Positions 1-12,850 of a DNA stretch of 64,000 nucleotides are shown one piece after another. The notes beneath the pieces are model-generated. The model saw only the letters and a program-made list of their open reading frames with translations, made no database searches and was not told the DNA's origin. The stretch's first letter is position 1, and each line of letters begins with the position of its first letter. Source of the stretch: Acanthornis magna (lineage: Eukaryota; Chordata; Aves; Passeriformes; Acanthizidae); assembly GCA_036785705.1 (NCBI GenBank), contig JAWUZG010000052.1, positions 2,604,001 through 2,668,000 on the forward strand, given 5' to 3'. A program made the position numbers and the translations under genes.

Positions 1-1488
1 ACCTAGATTTTCTCAGTCTAACCTTACCTTCATCTGCTGCAATTACAACATGAAGACACTTAGCCTGTACTTACAGAAAAACAAGTATGTGTTTACACTT
101 CATGAGTTTTTTCCTTCAAGAGGCTAAAATTGGCCCTTATGGGAGAAAACGGCGTCCTCTCCTTTCCTTCTAGCAAAATATGACAAAAACCACTGTGCTA
201 GTCTCTGTCGATGCAGCACTCTCCAAAGAAGCAGATGAACAGACCAGATGTACACAGCTTGTCTAGTACCTTGCTGCTTCAATAATTTTCATTGCAGTAA
301 ATGTTGTTTAATGCTGGTATAATTTGTTGCTCAAAGGAAGCAATTTTTGTTTCCTTAAATGCCATTTTGATGATGCCTGCTCTTTTCCTGAAAGACTCAC
401 GGAGCAGCTTGGAGGTGAATCTGACTTTACAACCCTGAAAGGAAGCAGAAGGCCAGGGAGATCTGAGCACAGGGTCACTGAAAAGCCATGAAATCCTGGA
501 TAGCTGTAAGGCAGCACAGTTCATGCTGTGCATCAGAAGACACCAGCAACTGGGAACTGCTGGGGTAGCAGTCCTATATTTACTTGGCATGGAAGTCCTT
601 TATATTGACAGCCCAATTTGATTAATGGTCACAAGTGGTTAAAATGCTATTTGCATAAAATATACTTTGCACTGAAAGTAATTTTATATAGGAGACACAC
701 ATAGTTTGAAAATGTTGCTTGGAGGGCTACTTTTCTTGGGAAAGAATTTACAGTTTAAAATAAAAATATACATATTAGTGTCTGTATTTATATCCTCCTT
801 GCCCCCAATTTAAGCTCTTTTCAGATGTTGAAGGACCATCTTGACACTACTGAAGTTTTCGTTTTCAGTTCATGGCATGAGGATTTTTAAGAAGATTCTA
901 GTCTGAGCAGTTGAGTGATTTGGGGACCAAGGAGGATTACTTTTCTTGTTTGGACAACTCACCTGCCAGGCTCAAGACTTTGGCACTCTATAACATCCCT
1001 TAGAGTTTGCCTGTCACAGCACAGAAACGGTGTTTGATGCAGACAAAATTAGTAAAACTAACCCCCAAAATGTATCAATCACCCACTATTCTCATGGGAC
1101 CTTTTCCTAATACTTTTTGCAGACTGATGCATCACTTACATCCTCTGTTTGTCTTGGCTGGAAGGCCCTTTTTTGAGCAAGATTATCCCATCAAAACTAA
1201 ACATATGTCTTATACATATTTACTAAATATGCAAATAAATTAAATTTTCTAATATAAGTATTTACCAAATATATGAAACCTGTATCTTATACCTTATTAC
1301 AGCTCAGTACAAAAACCTTTCCCCCTCTTCTCTGTCCCTGCAATGTAGCATTGCAGAAAAGGAAGAGGTAAGCATGAGAGAGGAAACACTTATTTAAGCA
1401 AGGAACAAATTTGTTACAATTTTCTTTGCCACACATGAGTGCAACAGCTCTCCCTTGATACATTATTTGCACTGATTAGGCACTCATC
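1..1488. other. No gene seen
   Basis: AT-rich unique sequence. The open frames at 279-590 (minus) and 1007-1243 (plus) have no recognisable domain and no splice or repeat support. Confidence 0.6.
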
Positions 1489-1905
1489 TGTAGTGGGTTC
1501 ACCCTGGCTGATTGCCAGGCGCCCACCAGAGCCTCTCTATCACTCTGCTCTGCAGCTCCATAGGGGAGAGAAAATATAATGAAGGGGCCATGGGTTGAGG
1601 TAAGGACCAGGAGAGATCACTCACTAAATAACATCATGGGCAAAACAGGCTTGAATTAGAGATATTAACTGAATTTACTGCTAACAAAATCAGAGCAGGA
1701 TGATGGGAAGTAAAATAAATCTTAAAAACAATTTCCACCCACGTGTCCCTCCTTTCCAGCTCTACCTCCTGACCCAGCAGCACAGGGAGGCAGGGAATGG
1801 GGGTTATGGTGAGCTCATCATGTGTCACTTCTGCTGTTCAGGGAGAGGAATCCTTTCCCTGCTCCAAAATGGGATCTGTCCCACAGGAGATAGTACATGA
1901 CTGTG
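1489..1905 (-). mobile_element. LTR fragment of an avian endogenous retrovirus
   Basis: The plus strand begins with TGTAGTGGGTTCACCCTGGC, followed by a GCCAGGCGCCCACC block, AGGGGAGAGAAAATATAA, GAGATCACTCAC and, near 1855-1890, a CTGCTCCAAAATGGGATCTG unit. This order matches an LTR type I know to be widespread in bird genomes, here antisense, so that the minus-strand LTR ends with CA at 1489. Similarity fades near 1905, so the element is truncated, and no internal viral coding region is visible. Assignment is from memory of the family; a repeat-library search would settle family and ends. Confidence 0.6.
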
Positions 1906-4894
1906 TAGGGATTTGTATGTTCTCATTAAGAAGGAAATTTCACCCCAAAATTAGAGGTGAATGCGTTTCTTTTGTCTTCACTAAAAAGTTGACCTGCAAA
2001 GCACCAATTTTGCTAAGGTGCAGTCTTGCCAAGGAGTATTCCTGAGCAGTGTAAAAGTCCCACAGTTCCTCATATGCAGCCTGGGGCTCTATATACTATC
2101 AGAATGCAGAACAAATGAAATCTAATAAAATACATAACACTGAAATAAAGTATTGCTGCCACATGAATGAACACAGTCAGACACACGAGCACAAATAGCG
2201 CTGTTTGGGCCACTTGAGACCTCTTATACAAAAGATTTTCCCTGCTGTTAAGCAGTGTTTACTTTAGTGCTTTCATGTGCACCAGATTAATGACAGGAGA
2301 ATGATAAATATGAATGTTATTTTAAAAGAATAATCTCTTCAACATATAAGAGCCAAAAACTTCAAAGTTAATACAAGCTTGTTAATCTGCCTCATACAGG
2401 CTTGCACTTTCCCCATTGGCAGAAGACTACTGTCTCATATTAAGGGATTTATCTGGCTTTCTAAAAGCGTTGGGAGAATATTTCAATTATATAAATAACA
2501 TTTTCAATACAAATAGTGGTCATTCTTTGGTTCATTGCCCAGAGAAGATATCCCCTGTAGTTCCCTGATATGCTTAACAGGTGCTTTTTTAAGCACACTG
2601 GCCTCTTTCATCATGCACTAACCTTCAGTAAACCAGAATAATTTACAATGCAAGTTCTGCTCTCAGAGATCTGCTGCCATAACAGAAAGTTCCAATGTGA
2701 TGGGGCAAAATTCTGTTAACTGCAGTGCAACGTGAATTACCCAATTTAAAATGAATGAGCCTTGTAATGCCTCAGGCATAACATTTTAGTGGCTGAAGAA
2801 TTTGACACTACATGCATCTTGGGTTTCTATAATCCTATAGTTATCCTGACAGCAGAGAATCTCTGCTCAATAACAGTAACTACACAGAGGAAATTATTAA
2901 AATACACTGCACATATACAGAAAAGAAAGCTTCACAACTGGAGCTCTGTATTACATACCTGTAACATGGAACCAGCTTTTAGGTGAACCATTTAGTCTAT
3001 ATTTTCCCACTAAGATTCTCAACAGCTTTCATATTGAGGTATCTCAGCCCTCTGAGAAAAGAGAAGGGCTTCATGAGATTGGGAGATTTTTTAGACACAC
3101 TAATTCCCAAGAGGAACAGGTACACTGAAGACATTGGTGTTGAAGCTGGCATAAATGAAAGCTCCATAAGGCAAACAAATTCCACAAAGAACAGAAATTA
3201 TTATGTGTAAAGAACAACTGGGTTGTTTCTATCAGTTCTGAAACCTACACAAAGCTCAGCTCATCTGTTCCCCCATGAAATTAATTTAGCCCAAAGTTCC
3301 TCTAGGCAATACCACTCCACGTGAGATTTGTTTTTAAGGACAAAACAGAATTATACCACCTCAAAAGATACCCAAAACATAGTTAAAATTAATAACATTT
3401 TTTGCCTTCAGAACAAGTGTGGAATAACAGAAACACTTTTATACCCATAGGTGCTGCTTGGATTTGGAGCATAATACCCAAATACCAGCTAAAGTCAAGG
3501 AAGTGTCTGAAGCACCTAAGGCAGCCCTGTAGCTGTACCAAGCTACAGTCAGAGTAGAAAATGATTGACATTCAAAGGAGGATTCAGCCCATCTACTCTT
3601 TCTGCTGATTTCAGAGGGAGTCTAGAGTGACTGCATGCCATAGGAGATATCAGTTGGTGTTTTCATCTTCAGAAAAAGCTCTTGGGTCTTGCTATTGAAG
3701 TTGGGCAGATGTGAACTTCAAAGGTCCAAACCTGAGATTATCTAACAATGGCAACATGGAGTACTAGTGAGAATTTTCCCTTAGGTTATGTTTAGGTGAA
3801 TAGGTGAGAGGGAAGAAAAAACAACTTCCCTTCAAGCTGCATAATCTGTCTCTTTTCCATTCTCAACAAAAATATTCTTTATCGCATGGTTTTGAAAGAC
3901 CATAAGCAAAGCATATGGCAAGCATAAGTCCATTTATATTTATTTTAGCTCTCAACAGTATGCTAAAAACAGTCTTATTTTGTCTAATAGTATGTTAATA
4001 GGGAGACCTCAGTGTAATTATTTATTCCCCAAATAAAATTAATCCTCTATATTTTGCTTCTGCTTTTTCCTAAACGAAGCTCAGCTGAGTGCACTATGCC
4101 AACACTAAAAATGAGGGCACTCTACACTGAGGGACATCCCTGATGGTGTAATAAGGATTTACTTCCTGTTTCATTGTGCTTCATCACTCATAGCTGGAAG
4201 ACTTCATGCATGTAAAAAATGGTGGAAACATCAGATACAGTGCAATTAATGCAAAAGACAAGAATTTCAACATAATTTCCACACAAAATAAAATGCTAGA
4301 ATTAATAATAATTTTGAAAAAATCTAACGGCTCCAGGCTTAAAGGAACAATGACATAACAGGAATTGTCCCCACTTACCTTCTCTGAGAATGCAGCTCAG
4401 CATGGTGGCTGACATTGGGTGGATTACATGAAGAATGAAAAGAGGAGGTTGCTAAAACAACATCCAAATAAACAAATAAATAAAGGAATCTTGCCAAAGA
4501 CATAGTAATGGAAACATTTGTCTTGAAAATATATACATAGAAAAATACCAGTAGAAAGTAAACCACTGGGTTCTGATCCAAGGCAATTTTATTGTTATGG
4601 CTGAGCCTCCTGTTTTTATTCATGAAGAAAAGTGTTGGCTGCTCTTTCATTTATATATTCTTGATGGGTTTTGCCTGATGATTTACCTGCACAAATGGAT
4701 CTCAGAACTGTACAAATTTCTTTTGTGCTGAGCAATACACCAGGAAGTCAGCATTGTCTAAAACCCTCTTTCAGTTTTGGAGCCTCCCTTGTCTCTCATC
4801 AGTAGCTGTTTTGCCCCCACATGCTGCTAGAAGTGTGCTAAATAAGGACTGGTTCATAATTGGTATTCCACAGAGCCATAATGGATCAACTCAA
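1906..4894. other. No gene seen
   Basis: Unique AT-rich sequence between the LTR fragment and the first CR1. No frame exceeds 91 codons and none has recognisable motifs. Confidence 0.6.
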
Positions 4895-5430
4895 TGGAGA
4901 TGATTTTCCTTCTCTACTTTTCTCTTGTGAGACCTCACCCGGAGTGCTGCATCCAGCTCTTGGGCCCGACATAAGAAAGACCTGGACCTGTCAAAGCAAG
5001 TTCAGAGCAGGGCACAAAGGTGCTCAGAGGGCTGGGGCACCTCTGCTATGGAGACAAACTGAGGGAACTGGGGTTGTTCAGCCTGGAAAAGAGAAGATTT
5101 TGGGGAAACCTTAGAGCACCTTCCAGTACCTAAGGGAGTACAAGAGAGTTGGAGAGGGACTTTTGACAGAAATGTGTAGTGACAAGACAAGGGGGAATGC
5201 CTATAAGCTTAGAGAGTAGGTTTCGATTAGATACAAGGAAGAAATTCTTTACTGCGCAGGTGGTGAGGGACTGACACATGCTGCCCAGAGAAGCTGTGGC
5301 TCCCCATCCCAGGAATTGTTCAAGGCCAGGTTGCATGGTACTTAGAGCAACTTGGCCTAGTTGGAGGTGTCCATGTCCATGGCAAGGGGCTTGAAACCAA
5401 ACAATCTTCCAATCCAAACTATTCTGTAAT
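4895..5430 (+). mobile_element. CR1 LINE, 3' fragment
   Basis: The order of blocks is that of the CR1 3' region: GAGACCTCACCCGGAGTGCT, then TTGTTCAGCCTGGAAAAGAG, CTTCCAGTACCTAAGGGAGT, GTTGGAGAGGGACTTTTGAC, and a terminal TTCCAATCCAAACTATTCTG. The copy is 5' truncated, as is usual for CR1. It carries only the tail of ORF2 with stops, so it is dead. There is no poly(A) tail, again as in CR1. Confidence 0.92.
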
Positions 5431-8400
5431 TTTAAGTATAATTATTTGGAAAAAAAAAAATCTAAAAAATTTTGGACATTTAACCAGTGTTAACAAATTT
5501 CAAATTGCATGGTTTGAACTGGCTGAACTATTTTCAACTGTTCACAACATCAGTTATATTTCCAGTACCTGAAGAAATTCTTCCAAGCTGCTTTATAGCC
5601 AGGTCCCAACACTAACCATGCAATTATAATTATTAAATTAGAATAAATTCTTAGGATACAAATTAATAAATTGCAGCAGAAGGCCGAGACAATTTGAGTC
5701 TCAGAAATTCTTGATGCACATAGCAAGCATTTGATAAGGCCCCAGAACAACTAATATCACAACTCCCAAATCAACATAGAAACTTCTCAGAAGGAAATAT
5801 ACAGCAGGCAATATTTGTGTCAGCGTTGTTATCCACCTGCTGATTCTTCTTAGCTTTACTATTTTTTATATATAATCTTCCTTAAGTCACATAATAGAAA
5901 ACCAATCAACTAAGTATATTTTCACCTTAAATTCCCTTTTTTCTTCAAAACCCCCACACTGCACACAGACAACATCATAGGTAACTTACTGGCCATCTCA
6001 ATGTCAGCAGTAAGGAGAGCTGCATGACTTTTATTCTCCTGACCAGGGTACATTCCAACCCAGGTGTGTATCCCCACTGCTCTCAGTGTAGATAATTGCT
6101 GTTCATCTGATGATTTTTCTAAGAGTGCTCTTCAATCTTAACAGAGAGGCAAAGCTCACAAGCACTGTTCTTAGATACTGCACCTGCTTATTAACAATTT
6201 TATTCAAATTCCATCATTTATCGATGTTACACTTACTAGGAGCACCAGTCCCCATTCACTCTATTCCTCCCCACCATGCCTCTCGTGGGAGTTCAAAGTC
6301 ACACAAAAGGGCAGCAGTGAGCAAATCCAAAGAGTTTGTGCACACACTGATTTTGCTTGCTGAAACAGTGTCATGGTTTGAGCTGCAGCAGTGCTTTGTG
6401 GTGAAAACCATTGTATTTCACTCATATCTGCTAAATTCTTATGCCTGTGAGGCAAGCTGTTAGCACTCCAGCGTCCTTCATCTTAAGCCAAGACACAGAT
6501 ATCAATTTGAGGACTAACACCTTTTAACACTGACCATTTGTAAATACATTAATATTTACAGACATTACAATATCAACTTCTGCAACTAATTTCGGGGAAA
6601 AAATAGACAGAATTCCATGGTGGGTTTTTTCCCTAGGACAGAATTTGATTTCATGAGTGTCATACGACTGTAAACATACTTGTTGCAATACAGTTTTACT
6701 GCTGGTTACATGTTTTGAAATACGGCATTTTATCTCTATGACTGCCTATAGCTACAGTATTTATGTACACTTTCCTCCAGCAACTTCCTAAAAAAAACTG
6801 CTGGTGAGTCTGGAGAACATTTTTATTTTTACACTAAAAATGAGATATTTGAGATAGAGAAATAAAGAGAGACTATGATCAGTCAAAAGATTCCTGGAGT
6901 AACAGATGAGTATGTTAACCCAGGACTATCTATCCTTGATGAAATTTGCCCACCTTTGAAACACAGTTTCTTTGGGCACAAAATCCATCAGTTTAACCAT
7001 GAACCATGCTAAACAGAAATTTGCATCTATGTAAAATGAAAATTCAAGAATTAAATTGATTGCATGCTGCAACATTATAGGCATCTGAAATACGTATTAA
7101 CCAATTTATGAGAATTTTGTGAATAATAAATATATATAGTAAAATTAAAAATAACCAGAAATTTAAAAAATATAACAAAACATCTGACCTTTTGTAATCC
7201 TGTACTCATTTAAGGGAGAAGTGCAGAATGAGTTTGTAAAGAAACCCAGATTAATTACAGACAATATTGTCTTTTCAATGTTAAACTTTCCTTGTTGATA
7301 TTTTACCAAGGAGGCAAATTATAATTTTTTTCCAATTACAGGCTTTCATGGGGAAGACTGCTTACAATGTAAATTAAATAACTAACCTGAAAATGATAAA
7401 TATTTGAAACAATCAAATAAATATATCCGCATACACTGCATTTGTGTTTGTGGAAATATTCTTTGCTAAACACATAGTAATCTGCTCCTCATGGCCATAA
7501 ACTAGGTCAGTCTCATTACTTACATCACCTTCAGCTGCAAAACTCCACTACATTAATGAACTAGGCCCATTTTCTTTCTTTAGTATTTTCAAATGTCTTT
7601 CGTTACAAACAGGAACATAAAAAAAAAGAAAAAAAGGTATTTAAGCAAAATTGGCTTACTTTAAGAGAATCTTGGAAAAGTGAGCAAAGCTCACCAAAGC
7701 CTCCAAAGCTCATGAGCTTCCAAAGCTCATCTGTAGCATGAAAAGCAGCTCAAAGTGACTTGCTCTGAGCAGAGATCTCCTCCATGTGTGATTCCCACCT
7801 GTGACTGAAGTCACGACAGATTGTCTGGAAATTCATGAATGTGCATGTTCCACACTACAGTTTTCTGCAGCCCTACCCAGTTTAGGTAAGGGTTGGAGGT
7901 GTAAGATGTAAGAGAAGCTTGTTTCTCCTAAGGAACCTACCGAGCTGTTCAGTGAAGAGTCCCACACAGTGATCCCTGGCTGCAAATCATTCTCTGGAAG
8001 CTGCAGAGAGTTGTCAGTTTGAGCAAGAACTTCTTTATCCAGTTGAACTATTTGTGTTTTCAATAACAGACAAGATTTTATTTGTCAGGTCAGTGAGGAA
8101 ATGCCCCAAAATCTGCAATACTACGTTGCCTGACCCTTCATTCTTGAAAGAAATACCTATTTTCAGAAAGAACATGTTTATACTGAGCTGATTTCTGCCC
8201 TAATCTACCAAGGTGGGGCTGGAGCATTTGTCTTGTGGAAGACTTTCTACACCACCTAGTGAAGAGTTTTCTCTTTGGTAATGGATAATAACAGATGTTT
8301 CAGGGAAAGATGCTAATGTGGAAATTATGAAAGCATTCCCATTAGAAAATGCCTGTGTTATGTTTCAGACATCTTTCTTTTGTTTGTGGGTTTCTTTTGT

Positions 8401-11400
8401 TGTAATTTTCCTTGTCTTAAAGTTCACGTTTCACTTTCCCATAAAAGAAAAAAGTCCAAATCTTTCAAGTGACCTGCTAAATTCTTCAGGTCTCTGGACA
8501 TTTCCCTACAGCCAGGTACAGGCAGCTGCTTCCCAAGTTCACCCACGCTCCTTGCCAGAGATGTATGAACCAGATTCAAGCCAGAGCCCTTTCAAAGATG
8601 CAAAATACCCTTGCTGTCTCAGCAAGGCTCATTAACTTTGGTACAGCCTGGCTGCTGGACCACAGTGGCCTTGCGCCTGGCCAGGCGGGATGATGGGCGA
8701 GCAGAGTGCCTCAATTTGTCTAAAAAAAGGGGTAAAATTCCCTATACTTTCCCCTACAAAGCTGACATTTTCTTTCATGGTTGCTAAGAAATGCCACCTT
8801 CAGGGCAGAAAGCAAGGCTAGCTAATAAAACACAGGGAATTTTTCAGCAAGGGTATCCACTTGATCATCTGAATTTTGAACAGAAGAGCCTGGAAATACA
8901 GATGAGGTTTTCTCCTTTCAGTGCCTGTAGAGATTTGGACTCCAGGCTAAGGATTTGAAAAGGCAATTTCCACAGGTAATGAAATGCTCTCCTAGTCAAA
9001 ACAAGAGTTTTTTTCGCAGGTGATTAGCTGACAATTTGGCTAGCAGATGCTGAGTGATAGGATCTCACGAATCAAATCAGCAAATCCTGCCTTCCTCCCA
9101 ATTCGCATCTGTTTTACTATCACCAAGATGAGAGCTGAACCTGAATGTGATTAAATTTAAATGCCTCCCTCAGGTGCTTAGGAAAAAAAATAAAAAGCGA
9201 AAAACAACATTGTTTTGGAGAAGTAATATTCTGGCTTAACAAATTGAGCTGTAGGAAAACAGCATCTTGGCTTTTTAAAAGTCCATTTAGAAGTTCATTT
9301 GCTCCTGCTGTTTATACCCTGTCTGAAGCCACATCACCCTGGGTTTCTGACATCTCAGCTGGTGATGTTTTAAAAGATTATGGTATTGGATGGATTACAA
9401 ATTGCAATTTTTGTGTTTTCATAGAGGCTTGCCCCTAGCAAGAAAGGAAGGACACAAGCCCTGCTGCCCTTTAGAAAACGAGCAGCAAATAGGATCCTGT
9501 TTTCCAAACATTTACATAGCTATCAAGTGGTTTTCCTATTAAGGAGTTATTTTTAAATGAAACAAACTCAGATTTTTTTTTCTGTAGACACTAGCATTTT
9601 ATTCCAAATTGTGAATTGCAATAGCACAATAAAAATGCCCATTGTTCAGTAACATACAAATTTTATGTCATCTGCATGGCTTTCTTTACCCGTTTCTGAA
9701 AAACATAGGGACTTGGAAGGCATAGATTAGCTTCCAAATCCTAGCAACATACTTAGCAGAAGAATCTCAGTTCCTTTACGTATTCCTAACATGGTATCAT
9801 TTATTACTAAAATACCTTCAAGGCATTTTATATTTGTTATAAATAATTAACTCTGTGGTTGCCATGTTTCATTCTGGATCCATCTAATTTACTCAGAAAG
9901 TTTGTGTCTATGAAATGTAAAGGATTGGGAAAACTATCAGAAGTTTGAGTCAAAGAGCTCAAAAATACATTTTTTTTCTTCCTAAGCAAATCCAACAAGT
10001 GTGCTATCCTCTGCTCTTCTGATTTCATTACAGAGATATCAGAGGAGTTACAGTTGTATTAGATTGGAGTAACCAAGTGGTGAATTAGGTCCTGCTCATT
10101 TTATTACAGCAGCATAAAGCAGATGCAGTGTACATATGGGCCTCTGATAACATGATCACTGAAAGAAAAAAAAAATTATACATCCTACTAGTTTAAAAAT
10201 GCCTAACTGGAGGAAGCAGTGTCATATTTATTTCCCACCAGTCAAACCTATAGACACTTGATATTTGAGAAATAAAAAAACAAAATTTGCCATCATGGCT
10301 CACTGTAATTTATTTCATGGTATTTTCATATGACACTATACGGCATTAAGTTAGGACGCATCATGAAAACATGCTTCCATTGGAATAATTTGCTCAGCTT
10401 TCAGGTCAGATCAGTGTTGGACTTGTGTTTGTGTGCAAATTAACTTGCTCCTTCACATTTGTCCATATGGGCAGATGAATTCTTCTCCAGCTTTGTCAGG
10501 AATCACACCTAAACTTGTAGGACAGAAACTCGTGAATTCCTGCTTGAGAAATCTCAGGCAATGTCCTTAGTGCCCACCAATCCCTCCTTTCTGCTTCCTG
10601 CTTTTTTGGTCCTGTGGATTTCAATACATCATTCTGTCACTATGCCAGAAGCTTACAAGCTTCATCTCCTCACTTTACATTCTTAATCACTAGTTTCTCC
10701 TTTAGAGTTCAAGGGCTTTTTCTCCCTATCTTCTACTATATTTTGCAAATTTGCTCACATTTTGTATTTTCACAATTCTCATTAGTATTTATAAGCCAAG
10801 GTCTTGCTGATTTACTTTCTAAATATTCCTGTCTTGAGGAAGATGTATGAACTCCATAAAGCAAGTGGCTGCATTTTCTTCACATGAAATTTCTTCAAAC
10901 ACTATGACATTTCTGTGACTCGAGGCACAAGAGAAGGTCAAGATAAACAACGATGGCTAAGAGCAAGAGTAGAACTCTTTATGTGAGGTTATTTGGCTGG
11001 TGAATGGCAGATAAGTTAAAGATTTTCATAGTGAAAGCATGGTTGAAATTGTTGTAGTGTAATTTTTATAAGTCTCTATCTAAATATTTGTAAAATGCTC
11101 AATAAACATCCATAAAATGTAGAAATGAATAAGTAAATCATGGAGTTGCTTGGAAATTTTCCACCAATGAAAATGCAATTTCTAGACAACAACAACTTTC
11201 CATGAAAAAAAAAGCCTGTGAAACTAACATTTTCAATGAGGAAAAAATCTAAAGTTCTGTTTATTAAGCCAACTGAAATATTTTTGAATTGGTAAATAAA
11301 CAGATTAAGTAGATATCTACCAGTAGCAGAGTCTACTGGTCTGAAACTCAAGATGAGGTAGTCAGTAGAGTAATGTTTCGGTTTTATTCTAATGCTTAAA

Positions 11401-12531
11401 ATAAGTGAAGAGTGCAGAGGGAAAAATGTCTTATATCTTTGAATGATTTGCTTGCCTAAACTGTCCAAAGAAGGCAAACAACTAGTTCTGTACTTTTGTG
11501 TTTCTTCTCCAGAAGAAACCAGCTCCAGAAACCCAGAAAAAATCCTTGTAACCTGTAGAGAACATTACACCTGGAAACTTTTTCCTAGCCTTTTCTACAT
11601 CTATAACTACCATGTATTGCCCATACTTTCTCAAAATGTCACTTTGAGGCATAAAACAAAGTAGAAAATACTTTATGGGATAGTTAAGGGAGCTTTCCAA
11701 ATCCATTGTGGGCAGACTTAGGCTCTTTTTGCTGCTGCCCCCAGTCAGCAGGGTGGCAGCCACACCTAGGAACAATGCCTGCAACAGTGTGATGTGTGAG
11801 CTAATTAACTTTCTTTGCAAGATAAATTAGTCCAAACACAGTTTTTCACTAAGACATCTATACTATATTTATGTGGCTGAACTGGATTCATCTGCAGAGG
11901 AAAACTGGCCCTTGTGTAAGCATCAGTTAAAACTTAACTAACTGTGGATTCCCCTGTCTGAAAACACTAATTCCTAGTGAGAGAAACCTAAAAACAAAGG
12001 TTTTGCCGTGGAGACAATGGCATCCATACCCACCAGAAATTTTATACAAGGACCCGTGATAGAACATCTCTGACTCTTATTTCCATCCCGCACAGAACAC
12101 CAACAGAGCCCATACCACCACCAAGCCTGGTTACTCAGCACACCAGACTAGGAAGCACACACAAGGGCATGATATATGCTGTGCCTGCCCTTGGAGACCC
12201 CACCAGATAATAAATATCACTGCTGTAAGTGCCTGGCAGATATCCAAAGCCTTCTTCGACCCCACTTTAATGTTTCTTAAAGATCCTTTATTACCTCCTG
12301 TTTCAAGGTTATTGTTGATTGCCATGTAATTAGCACAATAGCTTCTGGTTAGCTTGAAATGCAGGAAGATCACATCTGCCTGAAGCTGCTGTGCAGTCAT
12401 ACCTAGGAAGCTTGAGAATGTGAAGAAAGGAAGCTGTCCTATGGACGAGACCATTCATGATTTCTCCCATCAACATAGAACTCCAGCACGCCACAGAGCA
12501 TTTGCAACTGCTTTCCATAAAAGTACTGAAT
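5431..12531. other. No gene seen; one stretch may be conserved non-coding DNA
   Basis: Unique sequence with an A11 run near 5450 and a near-tandem 12-mer TCCAAAGCTCAT (7702-7713, 7719-7730). At 8674-8687 lies the perfect 14-base palindrome CGCCTGGCCAGGCG. The 8930-9180 stretch is free of low complexity and rich in homeodomain-type ATTA/TAAT cores. Confidence 0.5.
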
Positions 12532-12850
12532 CCTGGAGCAGTTTGGCTTGGAAGGGACGTTAGAGATAATCACACTCCAATCCACCTGCTATGGGCAGGG
12601 ATGTCATCCACTAGAGCAGGTTGCCTCAAGCCCCATCCAACCTGGCGTTGAACGCTTCCAGGGATAGAGCATCCACAGCTTCTCTGAGCAACGTGTGCCA
12701 GAGCCCCACCACCCTTACAGCAAAGAATTTCTTTCGAACATCCAATCTAAACCTACTCTCTTTCAGTCAAAAATTATTCCCCTTTGACTTTTACTATTTG
12801 TCTTTGAAAAAAGTCACCCTATCTCTTTTAAGGAAGCCCCTGTTTACTCT
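12532..12850 (-). mobile_element. CR1 LINE, 3' fragment
   Basis: Read on the plus strand it is reverse CR1: TTGGCTTGGAAGGGACGTTA, CCCCATCCAACCTGGCGTTG, AACGCTTCCAGGGATAGAGC, then AAAGAATTTCTTTCGAACAT and a region matching the hard-to-align part near 12790-12850. The 3' end of the element is at the low-coordinate side. The copy is moderately diverged and 5' truncated. Confidence 0.9.

Noticed and set aside
5130..5417. Minus-strand frame of 95 codons
   Set aside because: Antisense of a CR1 3' fragment; such frames recur in every CR1 copy.
6369..6400. TGTCATGGTTTGAGC start resembling a common bird LTR terminus
   Set aside because: Only about 15 bases match and the following sequence does not continue the LTR.
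11076..11477. Minus-strand frame of 133 codons
   Set aside because: Composition is that of AT-rich noise (F, L, I, S), no domain recognised, no conserved motif.
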